From assembly GCF_011047135.1 (NCBI RefSeq), contig NZ_CP049255.1, positions 2,170,001 through 2,234,000 on the forward strand: a stretch of 64,000 nucleotides of DNA. Direction: 5' to 3'. Position numbers and translations under genes: made by a program. This DNA comes from Microbacterium endophyticum. Its GTDB lineage: Bacteria; Actinomycetota; Actinomycetes; Actinomycetales; Microbacteriaceae. This document shows positions 63,645-64,000 of this stretch, in pieces. The notes under the pieces are model-generated. The model did not search any database, was not told the origin of the DNA, and saw nothing but the letters and a program-made list of their open reading frames with translations. Position 1 is the stretch's first letter, and each line of letters begins with the position of its first letter.

Positions 63645-63977
63645 TCAGGCCTGGGGCTGTGCCTTGGCGCCCGGGGCGCCAGGGGCGACAGTTTCCGACG
63701 TGATGCCGTCAGAGAGATCCGTGTCGACGTTGAGGTAGCTGGTCGCGGAGTCGACGAGCATCTGAGAGAGAGCGTCGGCTGATTCAGTAAGGTCGCGTCG
63801 CCCGCGTCCCCAGTGGTCCTCGAATCCGCGCAATGCCCCGACGACATTGGGAGACCCGACTGATGTTTCCCTTGAGTCCAACTCCGCGCGAGTGTCAGCG
63901 AGCTTCTCACGCACCCGGCTCAGCTGAACGCCCAGCGTTTCCAGCTGCTGGGTATCAACGACCAACCGTCCAGCCAC
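63645..63977 (-). CDS. WXG100-like small protein paired with the toxin
   Basis: A 110-residue helical protein. MAGRLVVDTQQLETLGVQLS and GFEDHWGRGRRDLTESADAL resemble type VII secretion-associated WXG100/chaperone-type proteins, with the H-W-G turn in the middle. It starts 24 bp before the window edge and is followed 31 bp later by the toxin gene, so the three genes form one operon. It probably acts as export partner of the toxin. Confidence 0.7.
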   Translation of the reverse strand: MAGRLVVDTQQLETLGVQLSRVREKLADTRAELDSRETSVGSPNVVGALRGFEDHWGRGRRDLTESADALSQMLVDSATSYLNVDTDLSDGITSETVAPGAPGAKAQPQA

Positions 63978-64000
63978 GACAAACCCCCTATCCCCGCAAA

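Overview
The window is high-GC DNA with long, tightly packed genes, frequent GTG starts and 4-bp ATGA/GTGA overlaps. Gene content (dnaX-recR, lysC-asd, pta-ackA, a Tad-pilus locus, LAVTG surface anchoring, DUF3817, DUF58/TgpA/MoxR) points to an actinobacterium, most likely in the Microbacteriaceae. The family assignment is inference; no rRNA gene is present.

1-17.6 kb is ordinary chromosome. It holds the proton-translocating transhydrogenase (pntB is cut by the window edge), a DUF3817 membrane protein, a GAF/ANTAR regulator and a Nudix hydrolase. An IS481-family insertion sits in the 3' end of tRNA-Ser(GGA). Then come the MoxR/DUF58/TgpA module and an amine-utilisation cluster (copper amine oxidase, two APC permeases, an IclR regulator). 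17.6-37.5 kb holds SRP RNA, pta-ackA, a GH65 phosphorylase/beta-phosphoglucomutase pair, dnaX-recR, a ThrE-type exporter divergent from lysC-asd, mqo, thymidine kinase, and an LldR/LldD lactate module with two clear operators. 37.5-49.3 kb holds tRNA-Pro(CGG), a sortase-anchored surface protein, a metallophosphoesterase, a bifunctional PBP with PASTA domains, RidA, and an MFS/TetR efflux cassette with three tandem operators. That cassette lies between a broken 3' copy of acs and the intact acs.

49.7-51.8 kb starts a Tad pilus locus (tadA-like ATPase, tadB-like protein, DUF4244 pilin). The pilin reading frame ends abruptly at 51813, and sequence of different character begins there. From about 51.8 to at least 60.7 kb the content is mobile. 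A HExxH metallopeptidase gene and a PD-(D/E)XK nuclease gene look like an ancestral pair now split by a second IS481-family element. Next are a truncated HAD fragment and a 440-residue protein with a C-terminal HEPN-like R-N-x3-H motif. A four-gene translationally coupled module follows: a small protein, a RecA-like/RepA-like ATPase, a low-complexity ORF full of inverted repeats, and a MobV-like relaxase. I interpret this as an integrated mobilizable element carrying possible defence genes. After about 1 kb without genes (an IS21-like vestige and hairpins), the window ends in a type VII-secreted polymorphic toxin locus: a WXG100-like protein, a toxin with a C-terminal HHxxxQ/HNH-like domain, and a putative immunity protein.

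The best leads for something new are the nuclease/metallopeptidase pair and the HEPN-like protein on the same element, the inverted-repeat cluster in front of a relaxase with an altered metal-binding motif, and the insertion that truncates the pilin gene.
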